From: CBDIHH01 sp965279095 | GTDB lineage: Bacteria; Pseudomonadota; Alphaproteobacteria; Caulobacterales; Caulobacteraceae | Reading direction: 5' to 3' | NCBI GenBank assembly: GCA_965279095.1 | Contig: CBDIHH010000006.1 | Coordinates: 744,001 to 808,000, forward strand | DNA length: 64,000 nt | In this document: positions 51,679 to 58,655 of the stretch, piece by piece | Layout of the letters: each line of letters starts with the position of its first letter | Numbering within the stretch: the stretch's first letter is position 1 | Notes under the pieces: model-generated | The model's database searches: none | Seen by the model: the letters and a program-made list of their open reading frames with translations, nothing else | What the model was told of the DNA's origin: nothing | Program-made: the position numbers and the translations under genes

Positions 51679-53934
51679 CTAGAGCCGGCTCTTCCTGAAC
51701 CGCTCCGCGCTCGCGGCCCGCGCCTCCGCCTTCATGACCTTGGTGGCGCCCTTGTCGACGGCCTCGCCGGGGGCGGTCATGACCTCGTTGGCGAACTCCA
51801 GGTCCATCAGCTTCAGGCGCTTCAGCTCGTCGCGCAGGCGGGCGGCCTCCTCGAACTCCAGGTCGGAGGCGGCCTTGCGCATGCGCGCCTCCAGGTCGCG
51901 CACCGTGGCCTGGAAGTTGGAGCCGAGGAACGGCTTGGCGGCCTCGGCCACCCCCGCCTTGACGGTGAAGCGGTCGCCCCGCTCGTAGGGACTGTCGAGG
52001 ATGTCCTTGATGTCGCGCTTTACGCTCTCGGGGGTGATGCCGTGCTCGAGGTTGTAGGCCTCCTGCTTCTCCCGGCGGCGCTTGGTCTCCGCCATGGCCC
52101 GCTCCATCGAGCCGGTGATGCGGTCGGCGTAGAGGACCACCTTGCCGTCGACGTTACGCGCCGCCCGGCCGATGGTCTGGATGAGGCTGGTCTCCGAGCG
52201 CAGGAAGCCCTCCTTGTCGGCGTCGAGGATAGCCACCAGGGCGCATTCGGGGATGTCGAGCCCCTCACGCAGGAGGTTGATCCCCACCAGCACGTCGAAC
52301 ACCCCCAGGCGCAGGTCGCGGATGATCTCGATCCGCTCCATGGTGTCGATGTCGGAGTGCATGTAGCGGACCTTCAGCCCCTGCTCGTGCAGGTATTCCG
52401 AGAGGTCCTCGGCCATCTTCTTGGTCAGGACGGTGACCAAACTGCGATAGCCCTTGGCGGTGGTCTCACGGATCTCGGCCATGACGTCGTCGACCTGGCT
52501 GGCCCCGTCCTTGCTGACCGGATGCACCTCCACCGGCGGGTCGATCAGGCCGGTGGGGCGGATGACCTGCTCGGTGAAGACGCCCCCGGCGTGTTCCAGC
52601 TCCCAGGCGGCGGGGGTGGCCGAGACATGCACCGACTGCGGCCGCATGGCGTCCCACTCCTCGAACTTGAGGGGCCGGTTGTCCATCGCCGAGGGCAGGC
52701 GGAAGCCGTATTCGGCCAGCGTCGTCTTTCGGCTTCTGTCCCCCTTGTACATCGCCCCGATCTGCGGCACCGTCGCGTGGCTCTCGTCGACGAAGAGGAT
52801 GGCGTTGTCGGGGATGTATTCGAAGAAGGTCGGCGGCGGCTCGCCGGGCCGGCGGCCGGTCAGGTAGCGGCTGTAGTTCTCGATGCCGGCGCACGAGCCG
52901 GTGCTCTCGATCATCTCCAGATCGAACAGGGTGCGCTGCTCGAGCCGCTGGGCCTCCAGCAGCTTGCCGTTGGCCACCAGCCAGTCCAGCCGCTCCTTCA
53001 GCTCGATGCGGATGCCCTTCACCGCCTGCAGCAGGGTCGGGCGCGGCGTCACATAGTGGCTGTTGGCGTAGATGCGGATCGAGGGCAGGTCGGCCATCTT
53101 CTTGCCGGTGAGGGGATCGAACTCGGCGATGGCCTCGACCTCGTCGCCGAACAGGCTCACCCGCCAGGCCCTGTCTTCGTAGTGGGCCGGGAAGATCTCC
53201 AGGGTGTCGCCGCGCTTGCGAAAGGTCCCCCGCTCGAAGGCGGCGTCGTTGCGCTTGTACTGCTGGGCCACCAGGTCGGCGAGCAGCTTCTTCTCGTCCA
53301 CCCGGTCGCCGACCGAGAGGGTGAGGGTCATGGCGGTGTAGGTCTCCACCGAGCCGATGCCGTAGATGCACGACACCGAGGCGATGACGATGACGTCGTC
53401 CCGCTCCAGCACCGACCGGGTCGCCGAGTGGCGCATGCGGTCGATCTGCTCGTTGATCGAGGAATCCTTCTCGATGTAGGTGTCGGTGCGGGGGACGTAG
53501 GCCTCGGGCTGGTAGTAGTCGTAGTAGCTGACGAAATACTCCACCGCATTGTCGGGGAAGAAGCTCTTGAACTCGCTGTAGAGCTGGGCGGCCAGGGTCT
53601 TGTTGTGCGCGAGGATGAGGGCGGGCCGCTGGGTCTCCTCGATGATCTTGGCCATGGTGAAGGTCTTGCCGGACCCGGTCACCCCGAGCAGAACCTGGTC
53701 CTCGTCGCCGCCCCGCAGACCCTGCGACAGCTCGGCGATGGCGGCCGGCTGGTCCCCGGCGGGGGCGTAGTCGCTGACCAGCTTGAACTTGCGACCGCCT
53801 TCCGCCTTGGCCGGGCGGGCGGGGCGGTGCGGCGTCCACAGGGCCGGGGCGTAGTCGGCCAGGTCTCGGACGAAGGGCGCCGACATCTCGGCGACGCCGG
53901 GCGGAGCGGCGGGCGGGGCGGGGGAACGGGGCAT
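51679..53934 (-). CDS. uvrB: Excinuclease ABC subunit B
   Basis: A 751-residue nucleotide-excision-repair helicase that verifies damage with UvrA and recruits UvrC. The Walker A GVTGSGKTFTMAK lies near residue 84. The flexible beta-hairpin region YVPRTDTYIEKDSSINEQIDR follows. DE-box-type IPDNAILFVDES and motif VI SLIQTIGRAARNVDGK come later, and the C-terminal UVR domain (LRDELKRLKLMDLEFA) ends the chain. It is longer than the usual 670 residues because of an N-terminal Pro/Ala-rich lead (PRSPAPPAAPPGVAEM). An alphaproteobacterial LexA box lies 63 bases before the ATG, so SOS induction is expected. Confidence 0.97.
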   Translation of the reverse strand: MPRSPAPPAAPPGVAEMSAPFVRDLADYAPALWTPHRPARPAKAEGGRKFKLVSDYAPAGDQPAAIAELSQGLRGGDEDQVLLGVTGSGKTFTMAKIIEETQRPALILAHNKTLAAQLYSEFKSFFPDNAVEYFVSYYDYYQPEAYVPRTDTYIEKDSSINEQIDRMRHSATRSVLERDDVIVIASVSCIYGIGSVETYTAMTLTLSVGDRVDEKKLLADLVAQQYKRNDAAFERGTFRKRGDTLEIFPAHYEDRAWRVSLFGDEVEAIAEFDPLTGKKMADLPSIRIYANSHYVTPRPTLLQAVKGIRIELKERLDWLVANGKLLEAQRLEQRTLFDLEMIESTGSCAGIENYSRYLTGRRPGEPPPTFFEYIPDNAILFVDESHATVPQIGAMYKGDRSRKTTLAEYGFRLPSAMDNRPLKFEEWDAMRPQSVHVSATPAAWELEHAGGVFTEQVIRPTGLIDPPVEVHPVSKDGASQVDDVMAEIRETTAKGYRSLVTVLTKKMAEDLSEYLHEQGLKVRYMHSDIDTMERIEIIRDLRLGVFDVLVGINLLREGLDIPECALVAILDADKEGFLRSETSLIQTIGRAARNVDGKVVLYADRITGSMERAMAETKRRREKQEAYNLEHGITPESVKRDIKDILDSPYERGDRFTVKAGVAEAAKPFLGSNFQATVRDLEARMRKAASDLEFEEAARLRDELKRLKLMDLEFANEVMTAPGEAVDKGATKVMKAEARAASAERFRKSRL

Positions 53935-53996
53935 GAACGGAAGTTAGGGCCTCTTTCGCCCCGGCGCCAGGGGTGCGAGCGCATGCTGACACGATC

Positions 53997-54011
53997 GTTC
54001 AGGGGCGGTTC
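53997..54011. promoter_or_regulatory. LexA (SOS) box in front of uvrB
   Basis: GTTC-AGGGGCG-GTTC fits exactly the alphaproteobacterial LexA box GTTC-N7-GTTC. It lies 63 bases upstream of the uvrB ATG (53934), between uvrB and the divergent small envelope gene at 54075. UvrB is a standard SOS target in this group. Confidence 0.75.
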
Positions 54012-54029
54012 ACGGACCCGATCGCAGTC

Positions 54030-54044
54030 TTAATCGTTGATTAA
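54030..54044. promoter_or_regulatory. CtrA-type box with nearby GANTC site
   Basis: TTAA-TCGTTGA-TTAA matches the full CtrA consensus TTAA-N7-TTAA. It is 31 bases before the ATG at 54075. A GAATC site (GANTC) at 54068-54072 lies between box and ATG, and GANTC is the CcrM methylation target in Caulobacter. It is the only full match I saw in this GC-rich window. Position suggests control of the 54075 gene rather than uvrB. Confidence 0.6.
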
Positions 54045-54074
54045 GCACGAAATCGGCTGTGAGGAGTGAATCCC

Positions 54075-54428
54075 ATGAAGACAATCATCGCCGCCAGCCT
54101 GGCCGCTGCGACCCTGGCCGGAGGCCTGGCCGTCGCCGGCGAGGCCTCGGCCCAGCGGTATGGGTATGGCCCCGGCTACGGCTACGGTCACGACCGGGGA
54201 TACCGCGACCGTGACGACCGGCGGGACTATCGGCGCAATGACGACGGCGCGGCGATCGCCCTCGGCGTCCTGGCGGGAGCGGCCCTGTTGAGCAACGGCC
54301 GCGCCTACGCCGGTCCCGGCTACGGCTACTACGGCCCGCCGCCCCGCTATTACCAGCCCCGCCGCTGTTGGATTCGCAGCTACTGGGATCCCTACTACGG
54401 CCGCGTGGACCAGCGGGTCTGCCGTTGA
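54075..54428 (+). CDS. Exported Tyr/Arg/Gly-rich small protein
   Basis: A 117-residue protein with a signal peptide (TIIAASLAAATLAGGLAVAGEASA). After it comes a segment rich in Tyr, Gly and Arg (RYGYGPGYGYGHDRGYRDRDD), then a helical GAAIALGVLAGAALLSNG and a C-terminal YYQPRRCWIRSYWDPYYG with a pair of Cys. The ATG at 54075 has GAGGAG in front; the GTG at 54066 is a less likely start. The Tyr/Arg-rich tail may bind metal or envelope polymers. A CtrA-type box upstream suggests cell-cycle control. Confidence 0.75.
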   Translation: MKTIIAASLAAATLAGGLAVAGEASAQRYGYGPGYGYGHDRGYRDRDDRRDYRRNDDGAAIALGVLAGAALLSNGRAYAGPGYGYYGPPPRYYQPRRCWIRSYWDPYYGRVDQRVCR

Positions 54429-54436
54429 GGAGGGAC

Positions 54437-54462
54437 TGGCTCCTCCGTCGCCGGAGGAGCCA
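54437..54462 (+). terminator. Bidirectional hairpin between convergent small genes
   Basis: TGGCTCCTCC and GGAGGAGCCA form a perfect ten-base-pair stem with a GTCGCC loop, just after the stop at 54426-54428. The convergent gene ends at 54468. The downstream bases (CGCCTTATTTG) are only a weak U-rich tail. Probable terminator for one or both genes. Confidence 0.6.
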
Positions 54463-54467
54463 TCGCC

Positions 54468-54662
54468 TTATTTGTCGGCCGCCTTGCTGACGGCCGCGCC
54501 CGCGGCGCCGCCCACGGCCGCGCCTACCGGCCCGCCGACCACCGCACCGGCGACGGCGCCTGAGGCGGCGCGCTGTTCGGTGTTGTGCCCGCAGCCGGAC
54601 AGCAGGGCGGCCGTGGCCACCGCCGCGGCGGCTACGGATAGGGATCGGGTCATCGCGCGCAT
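54468..54662 (-). CDS. Glycine-zipper lipoprotein (64 aa)
   Basis: A 64-residue lipoprotein. The lipobox LLSGC lies near residue 22. The rest is a glycine zipper (GAVAGAVVGGPVGAAVGGAAGAAV) followed by SKAADK. I start at the ATG at 54662, seven bases after AGGAG, giving MRAMTRSLSV; the ATG two codons upstream overlaps the Shine-Dalgarno. It is probably an outer-membrane-associated small protein such as those at 21925 and 22551. Confidence 0.7.
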   Translation of the reverse strand: MRAMTRSLSVAAAAVATAALLSGCGHNTEQRAASGAVAGAVVGGPVGAAVGGAAGAAVSKAADK

Positions 54663-55024
54663 CGTCATCTCCTGAAGGTCAGATCGGCTCATGCCGGCGC
54701 CTGCGAAACGGCCGACCCGGGGGTCTGTTCCGGCGTCCGCCGGGCTCCGCCCGTTAGGCATAATTCAGGTCATGCGGACGAGGCGAAAGGCAACGCACGG
54801 ACGGGTCGAAGCTGTGACGAAGGCCGCCGAGGTAGAGGATCAATAGGGCCAACTGTGGCGGCCATTTGCGAATCAACCACATTGGCGCCATATTGTGACG
54901 TATAAAGCGCGTCGCTGGCCTAACCGTGTATGGGCCGGCTCCACCTCGCAGATGACCTGATCGGGTCTGCCGGGTGTCGAAATCGGGGGGCGCATCCGCC
55001 CTCGCCGAATAGGACACGAAGTCT
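54663..55024. other. Intergenic region upstream of SleB-type gene
   Basis: No gene is supported here. A reading frame at 54754-55038 on the minus strand has no recognisable protein features and overlaps the SleB start. The only signal I see is TTGCGA at 54866-54871 and CATATT at 54889-54894, 17 bases apart, which would be a weak promoter for the hydrolase at 55025. The 54880-54906 stretch is richer in A/T than its surroundings. Confidence 0.3.
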
Positions 55025-56104
55025 TTGTTTAACGTCACCCGAGCGCGCGTTTCCGTGCGCGCTGCGGTCCGTGCTGCCGCCTGCTGCTCCGCCGCAGGTC
55101 TTGGGCTAACGGCCGCCTATGTCTTCACCAACGCCGTGGACAGCCACGCCTCTGCGGCCCGCGTCGGCAGCCTGGCTGACGCCGCCGCCGAAGGCTTCTC
55201 CGAATCCGCCCTGCGCTCGCGGGGCGACGCCATGCCCCCCGGGGCCCTTGCCATCGCCCGCCGCCACGACCGTATCGCCGACGCGGACACCGTGTTCGGG
55301 GGCGCCGAGCGCGACGCCCAGGCGGCCCGCTTCGGCGCCCAGCTCGACGCCAGGGCCCGTCGCGCCTCCGGCCTGCGGCCCGCCGCCGCCCGTCCCTTCG
55401 GCGCCGGCGGCGCCCTGGCCGACGCCCGGGAGACGGAATGCCTCACCCAGGCGGTCTATTACGAGGCCCGCGGCGAGACGCCCGCCGGTCAGGCCGCGGT
55501 GGCTCAGGTGGTGCTCAACCGCGTGCGCCATCCGGCCTTCCCCAAGTCCGTCTGCGGCGTGGTCTTCCAGGGGGCCCAGTTCGGCCGCGGCTGCCAGTTC
55601 AGCTTCGCCTGCGACGGATCCCTGCGCCGCACCCGCGAGACAGGCGCCTGGCGCCGCTCGCAGAAGGTCGCCGCCCGCGCCCTGGCGGGCTTCGTGATGG
55701 CGGACGTCGGCAACGCCACCCATTTCCATGCCGCCCGCATCGGTCCCCAGTGGGACTCCATGGTGCGGGTGTCCCAGGTCGGCCTGCACGTCTTCTATCG
55801 CCTCGGTGGCCGCGGCGGCGCCCCGGGGGCGTTCCAGCGCCCCTATGAGCCGCAATCCCGTCCGCAGGTGGTCTATGCCAGTCTGTTGCCGGTGGTTCAG
55901 GCGCCCGCCTTCCTGCGCCCGTCCGAGGAGGCCCAGGCCGACCCCGCCCCCGGCTCGGTCGAACCGGCCGCCCGACCCGCCGACCCCCCGATGACGGTCG
56001 CCTCGGCGGCGCATCCCAAGCCCAAGCCGGCGGACCTCGCCGCCGAGCCCACCGCCGCCTCTTCCGCGCCCAAGGCTACCCAGGCCGTCGTTTCGGCGTC
56101 ATAA
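55025..56104 (+). CDS. SleB-type cell-wall hydrolase
   Basis: A 359-residue peptidoglycan hydrolase of the CwlJ/SleB family. The N-terminus has a hydrophobic segment (AACCSAAGLGLTAAYVFTNAV, signal or anchor). The catalytic domain at about residues 135-245 begins ETECLTQAVYYEARGETPAGQAAVAQVVLNRV and includes HPAFPKSVCGVVFQG and CQFSFACDGS. The catalytic Glu lies in YYEARGE. The C-terminal 80 residues are Pro/Ala/Lys-rich. The start appears to be TTG at 55025. In Alphaproteobacteria such enzymes remodel the wall. Confidence 0.85.
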   Translation: MFNVTRARVSVRAAVRAAACCSAAGLGLTAAYVFTNAVDSHASAARVGSLADAAAEGFSESALRSRGDAMPPGALAIARRHDRIADADTVFGGAERDAQAARFGAQLDARARRASGLRPAAARPFGAGGALADARETECLTQAVYYEARGETPAGQAAVAQVVLNRVRHPAFPKSVCGVVFQGAQFGRGCQFSFACDGSLRRTRETGAWRRSQKVAARALAGFVMADVGNATHFHAARIGPQWDSMVRVSQVGLHVFYRLGGRGGAPGAFQRPYEPQSRPQVVYASLLPVVQAPAFLRPSEEAQADPAPGSVEPAARPADPPMTVASAAHPKPKPADLAAEPTAASSAPKATQAVVSAS

Positions 56105-56184
56105 GCGTCTTTCGCCTGCCGCGGTCGCAGCCGGTGGCGCCGTTCAAGCAGGCCGTGGGCGGGTGGCCCTTGGCGTGACCGCCG

Positions 56185-57687
56185 TCAGGCGCTGGTCGCC
56201 TGACGGTCGGCCAGGGTCCGCAGGTTCTCCCGGTGCCGCGCCTCGTCGATGGGGTAGCGCGTCAGCAGCAGGAACGCCGGTCCCAGGACCAGCAGGAGCA
56301 GGGGGACATAGATCAACCCCATCTGTTGGAGGACCTCGGGGTCGACCATGCCGCGCTGGGCCTTGGCCGGGAACGCGACCAGGGTCAGCACCATCCCCGC
56401 GGTGAAGACGCCGATGGCCGAGACCATCTTCTTGAACAGGTTGTCCGCCGACAGCAGCAGGCCTTCGGACCGACGGCCCGTCTTGACCTCTGAGTCGTCC
56501 ACCACGTCGGCGTAGGACGACATGATGATGACCTGGAGCGCGAGGCTGACGGCGCTGTAGAGAAACATGTCCACGGCCAGGATCGGGAACAGGATCGGCG
56601 CGCCGTTGGGCGGCATCAGCCCGGCCACCCGCAGGGCGATCGGCCCCAGCGCCAGGACGATCATCAGCCCGCACGCCGCCAGGACGCCGCCCTTCTTGCC
56701 GAGGGCGCGGCTGAGCACGATCGCCAGGGGGCCGCCGCACAGCGAGCCCGCCACCGCGACGCTGATCATCAGGGCGATCTTCGATTGGGAGAGCTCCCAG
56801 AAGTAGACCGAGAAATACATTTCCAGACCCGTGCGGGCGCCCGCCGCGATGGACATCAGCATCGAGGCCAGGGCCAGGATGACGAAGCCTCGGTTGGAGA
56901 GGGTGGAGACGATCTCCCGCGCCATCACCCCGAAGGAGGCGGCGCGCGCCGGAGGCGGGCGGAAGTAGGGAATGCGCCGGTGGGTGCTGATGGCGGCCGC
57001 CAGCATGAAGACGAGCATGGCGCAGGCGAAGGCGATGGAGAACGGCAGGTAGCCCGCGCGGTCGAGCAGGCCGCCGGTGCCGTCCGGATTCTCCGGCATG
57101 AACACCTTCAGGGCGATCACGGTGGCGCTGAGCCCCACCACGGCGCCGTAGAGGTGGCGGCCCATGGAGAGGATCGTGCGCTCCTGGTAGTCGCTGGTCA
57201 GCTCGGGCATGAGGGCCGCGGCGGGCAGCTCGAACAGGGTGTCGAAGAAGCGCAGGCCCGCCAGGCAGACGAACAGATAGACCGCGGCGGCGGAGTCCGA
57301 CAGGCCGACCGGCGGGTTCCACATCAGGAAGAAGAACACCGGCACCGGCACGACGGCCAGATACATGAACGGGTGGCGCCGGCCCCAGGGGCTGCGGAAA
57401 TTGTCCGACCACTGGCCCACGATCGGATCGCACAGGGCGTCGAAGATGGTGATCAGCATCAGCACGCTGCCCACCAGGGCGGGGGACAGGCCGATGACCT
57501 GATTATAGTAGATCATCGCGAAGGCCGCGAGGGTGCGCTGCTTGATGCCCACCGAGGCCGAACCCATCGGGTAGAAGACACGGGTCAACCAGCCGACTGG
57601 CGGCGGCTGGTCGCCGTGCTTGGCGGGGGTGCGGATAAAGGACGGCCAGCCCGGGATCCGGCCGGTCTCAGTTCCGCTGGTCTGCAC
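56185..57687 (-). CDS. GPH-type sugar:cation symporter (MFS)
   Basis: A 500-residue MFS carrier of the glycoside-pentoside-hexuronide (MelB-like) group. It has 12 hydrophobic segments and the signature FDALCDPIVGQWSDNFRSPWGRRHPF (D-P-x-x-G and G-R-R-x-P-F). GRRSEGLLLSADNLFKKMVSAIG near residue 395 is also family-typical. It would import a glycoside or uronate with Na+ or H+. It is the last gene of a minus-strand series with the TonB receptor and the RraA-like protein. Start at the GTG at 57687 after GGGAG. Confidence 0.9.
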   Translation of the reverse strand: MQTSGTETGRIPGWPSFIRTPAKHGDQPPPVGWLTRVFYPMGSASVGIKQRTLAAFAMIYYNQVIGLSPALVGSVLMLITIFDALCDPIVGQWSDNFRSPWGRRHPFMYLAVVPVPVFFFLMWNPPVGLSDSAAAVYLFVCLAGLRFFDTLFELPAAALMPELTSDYQERTILSMGRHLYGAVVGLSATVIALKVFMPENPDGTGGLLDRAGYLPFSIAFACAMLVFMLAAAISTHRRIPYFRPPPARAASFGVMAREIVSTLSNRGFVILALASMLMSIAAGARTGLEMYFSVYFWELSQSKIALMISVAVAGSLCGGPLAIVLSRALGKKGGVLAACGLMIVLALGPIALRVAGLMPPNGAPILFPILAVDMFLYSAVSLALQVIIMSSYADVVDDSEVKTGRRSEGLLLSADNLFKKMVSAIGVFTAGMVLTLVAFPAKAQRGMVDPEVLQQMGLIYVPLLLLVLGPAFLLLTRYPIDEARHRENLRTLADRQATSA

Positions 57688-57753
57688 TCTGGTCTCCCGC
57701 CGCCGATGACTAGCAGTAAAGGCTAGCGCATCGCCGCGGCCCGGGCGAGGGGG

Positions 57754-58623
57754 TCACACCACCTTGTCGGGGGACGGGAATTCCGGGATGCCCAGGGCCT
57801 TGAGGCTGTCGCCCATGTCGAGGATGTCGAACCAGGTTTCGCCCGCCTTGACCCGAGGCAGCCAGTTGCGGGACTTGGAGAAGGCCTTGGACTTCTCAGA
57901 CGCCGCGAACAGTTCGGGCAGCCGGCGCTGCGGGATGATGTGCACCCCTTCGCGGGCCCCGTAGACCACGTCGCCGGGCTCCACGGTCAGGCCGCCGAAT
58001 TGGATCGGCACATTGATCGAGCCGGGCTTGTTCCAGTCGGCCCACGTCGGCGACTGGGCGCGGGTGAAGACGGGCAGCAGACCGTTGCGGCGCTTCTCCT
58101 CCTCGGCCGAGTAGGGGGTCTCCCCGCGCAGCCATTCGATGTCCAGCACCGCTCCGTCGACGATCACCCCGGCGATGCCGCGGTTGAGGCAAGACTGCGA
58201 CATGGAATAGCCGAACACGCTGAGCTGGCTGTGGCCGCCGACGTCGATGACCAGGACATCGCCCGGCTTGGCCAGGTTGATGGCGTGCGAGACCAGCAGG
58301 AGGTCAGGCTCGGGAAGGTGGACCGTGAAGGCGGTGCCGAGGATGCGCATGTCCTCGCGCACCGGCTTGATGGCCACGTCGGCGAGATACTCGTCCTGGA
58401 AGCCGAAGGGGCCGCCGACCACGCCGACCACGCCCTTGAGGTTGGTCATCATCTCGGCTGAGGGGCGGGGGAAGTCGCGGATGATCACGTGGCGCATGGC
58501 GGCCCCGGCGCCGCGAGCCCCGCCGGGGTTGGGCTTGTGGGCCCCCGCCGGCTGGGCGGCGGCGGCCGTGCCCACGGCGGCGAGGCCGACGCCGGCGCCG
58601 AGGATCAGGTTGCGTCTATCCAT
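57754..58623 (-). CDS. Exported RraA-like protein
   Basis: A 289-residue protein with a twin-arginine-like leader (DRRNLILGAGVGLAAVGTAAAAQ) followed by the RraA/HMG-aldolase fold. The core reads DVLVIDVGGHSQLSVFGYSMSQSCLNRGIAGVIVDGAVLDIEWLRG near residues 130-185. In class II aldolases and RraA the last motif is normally D-G-x-x-R-D; here it is DGAVLD, so the Arg is missing but the metal Asp is kept. The leader suggests periplasmic location, unusual for RraA. It is co-oriented between the TonB receptor and the MFS carrier. Catalysis is uncertain. Confidence 0.85.
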   Translation of the reverse strand: MDRRNLILGAGVGLAAVGTAAAAQPAGAHKPNPGGARGAGAAMRHVIIRDFPRPSAEMMTNLKGVVGVVGGPFGFQDEYLADVAIKPVREDMRILGTAFTVHLPEPDLLLVSHAINLAKPGDVLVIDVGGHSQLSVFGYSMSQSCLNRGIAGVIVDGAVLDIEWLRGETPYSAEEEKRRNGLLPVFTRAQSPTWADWNKPGSINVPIQFGGLTVEPGDVVYGAREGVHIIPQRRLPELFAASEKSKAFSKSRNWLPRVKAGETWFDILDMGDSLKALGIPEFPSPDKVV

Positions 58624-58655
58624 GGGATGTCCTTTCACCGCTCTTGCGGCTGCCA

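Noticed and set aside
54754..55038. A 94-residue minus-strand frame before the SleB-type gene
   Set aside because: It starts inside the SleB start region, has no ribosome-binding site I can see, and no recognisable protein character.
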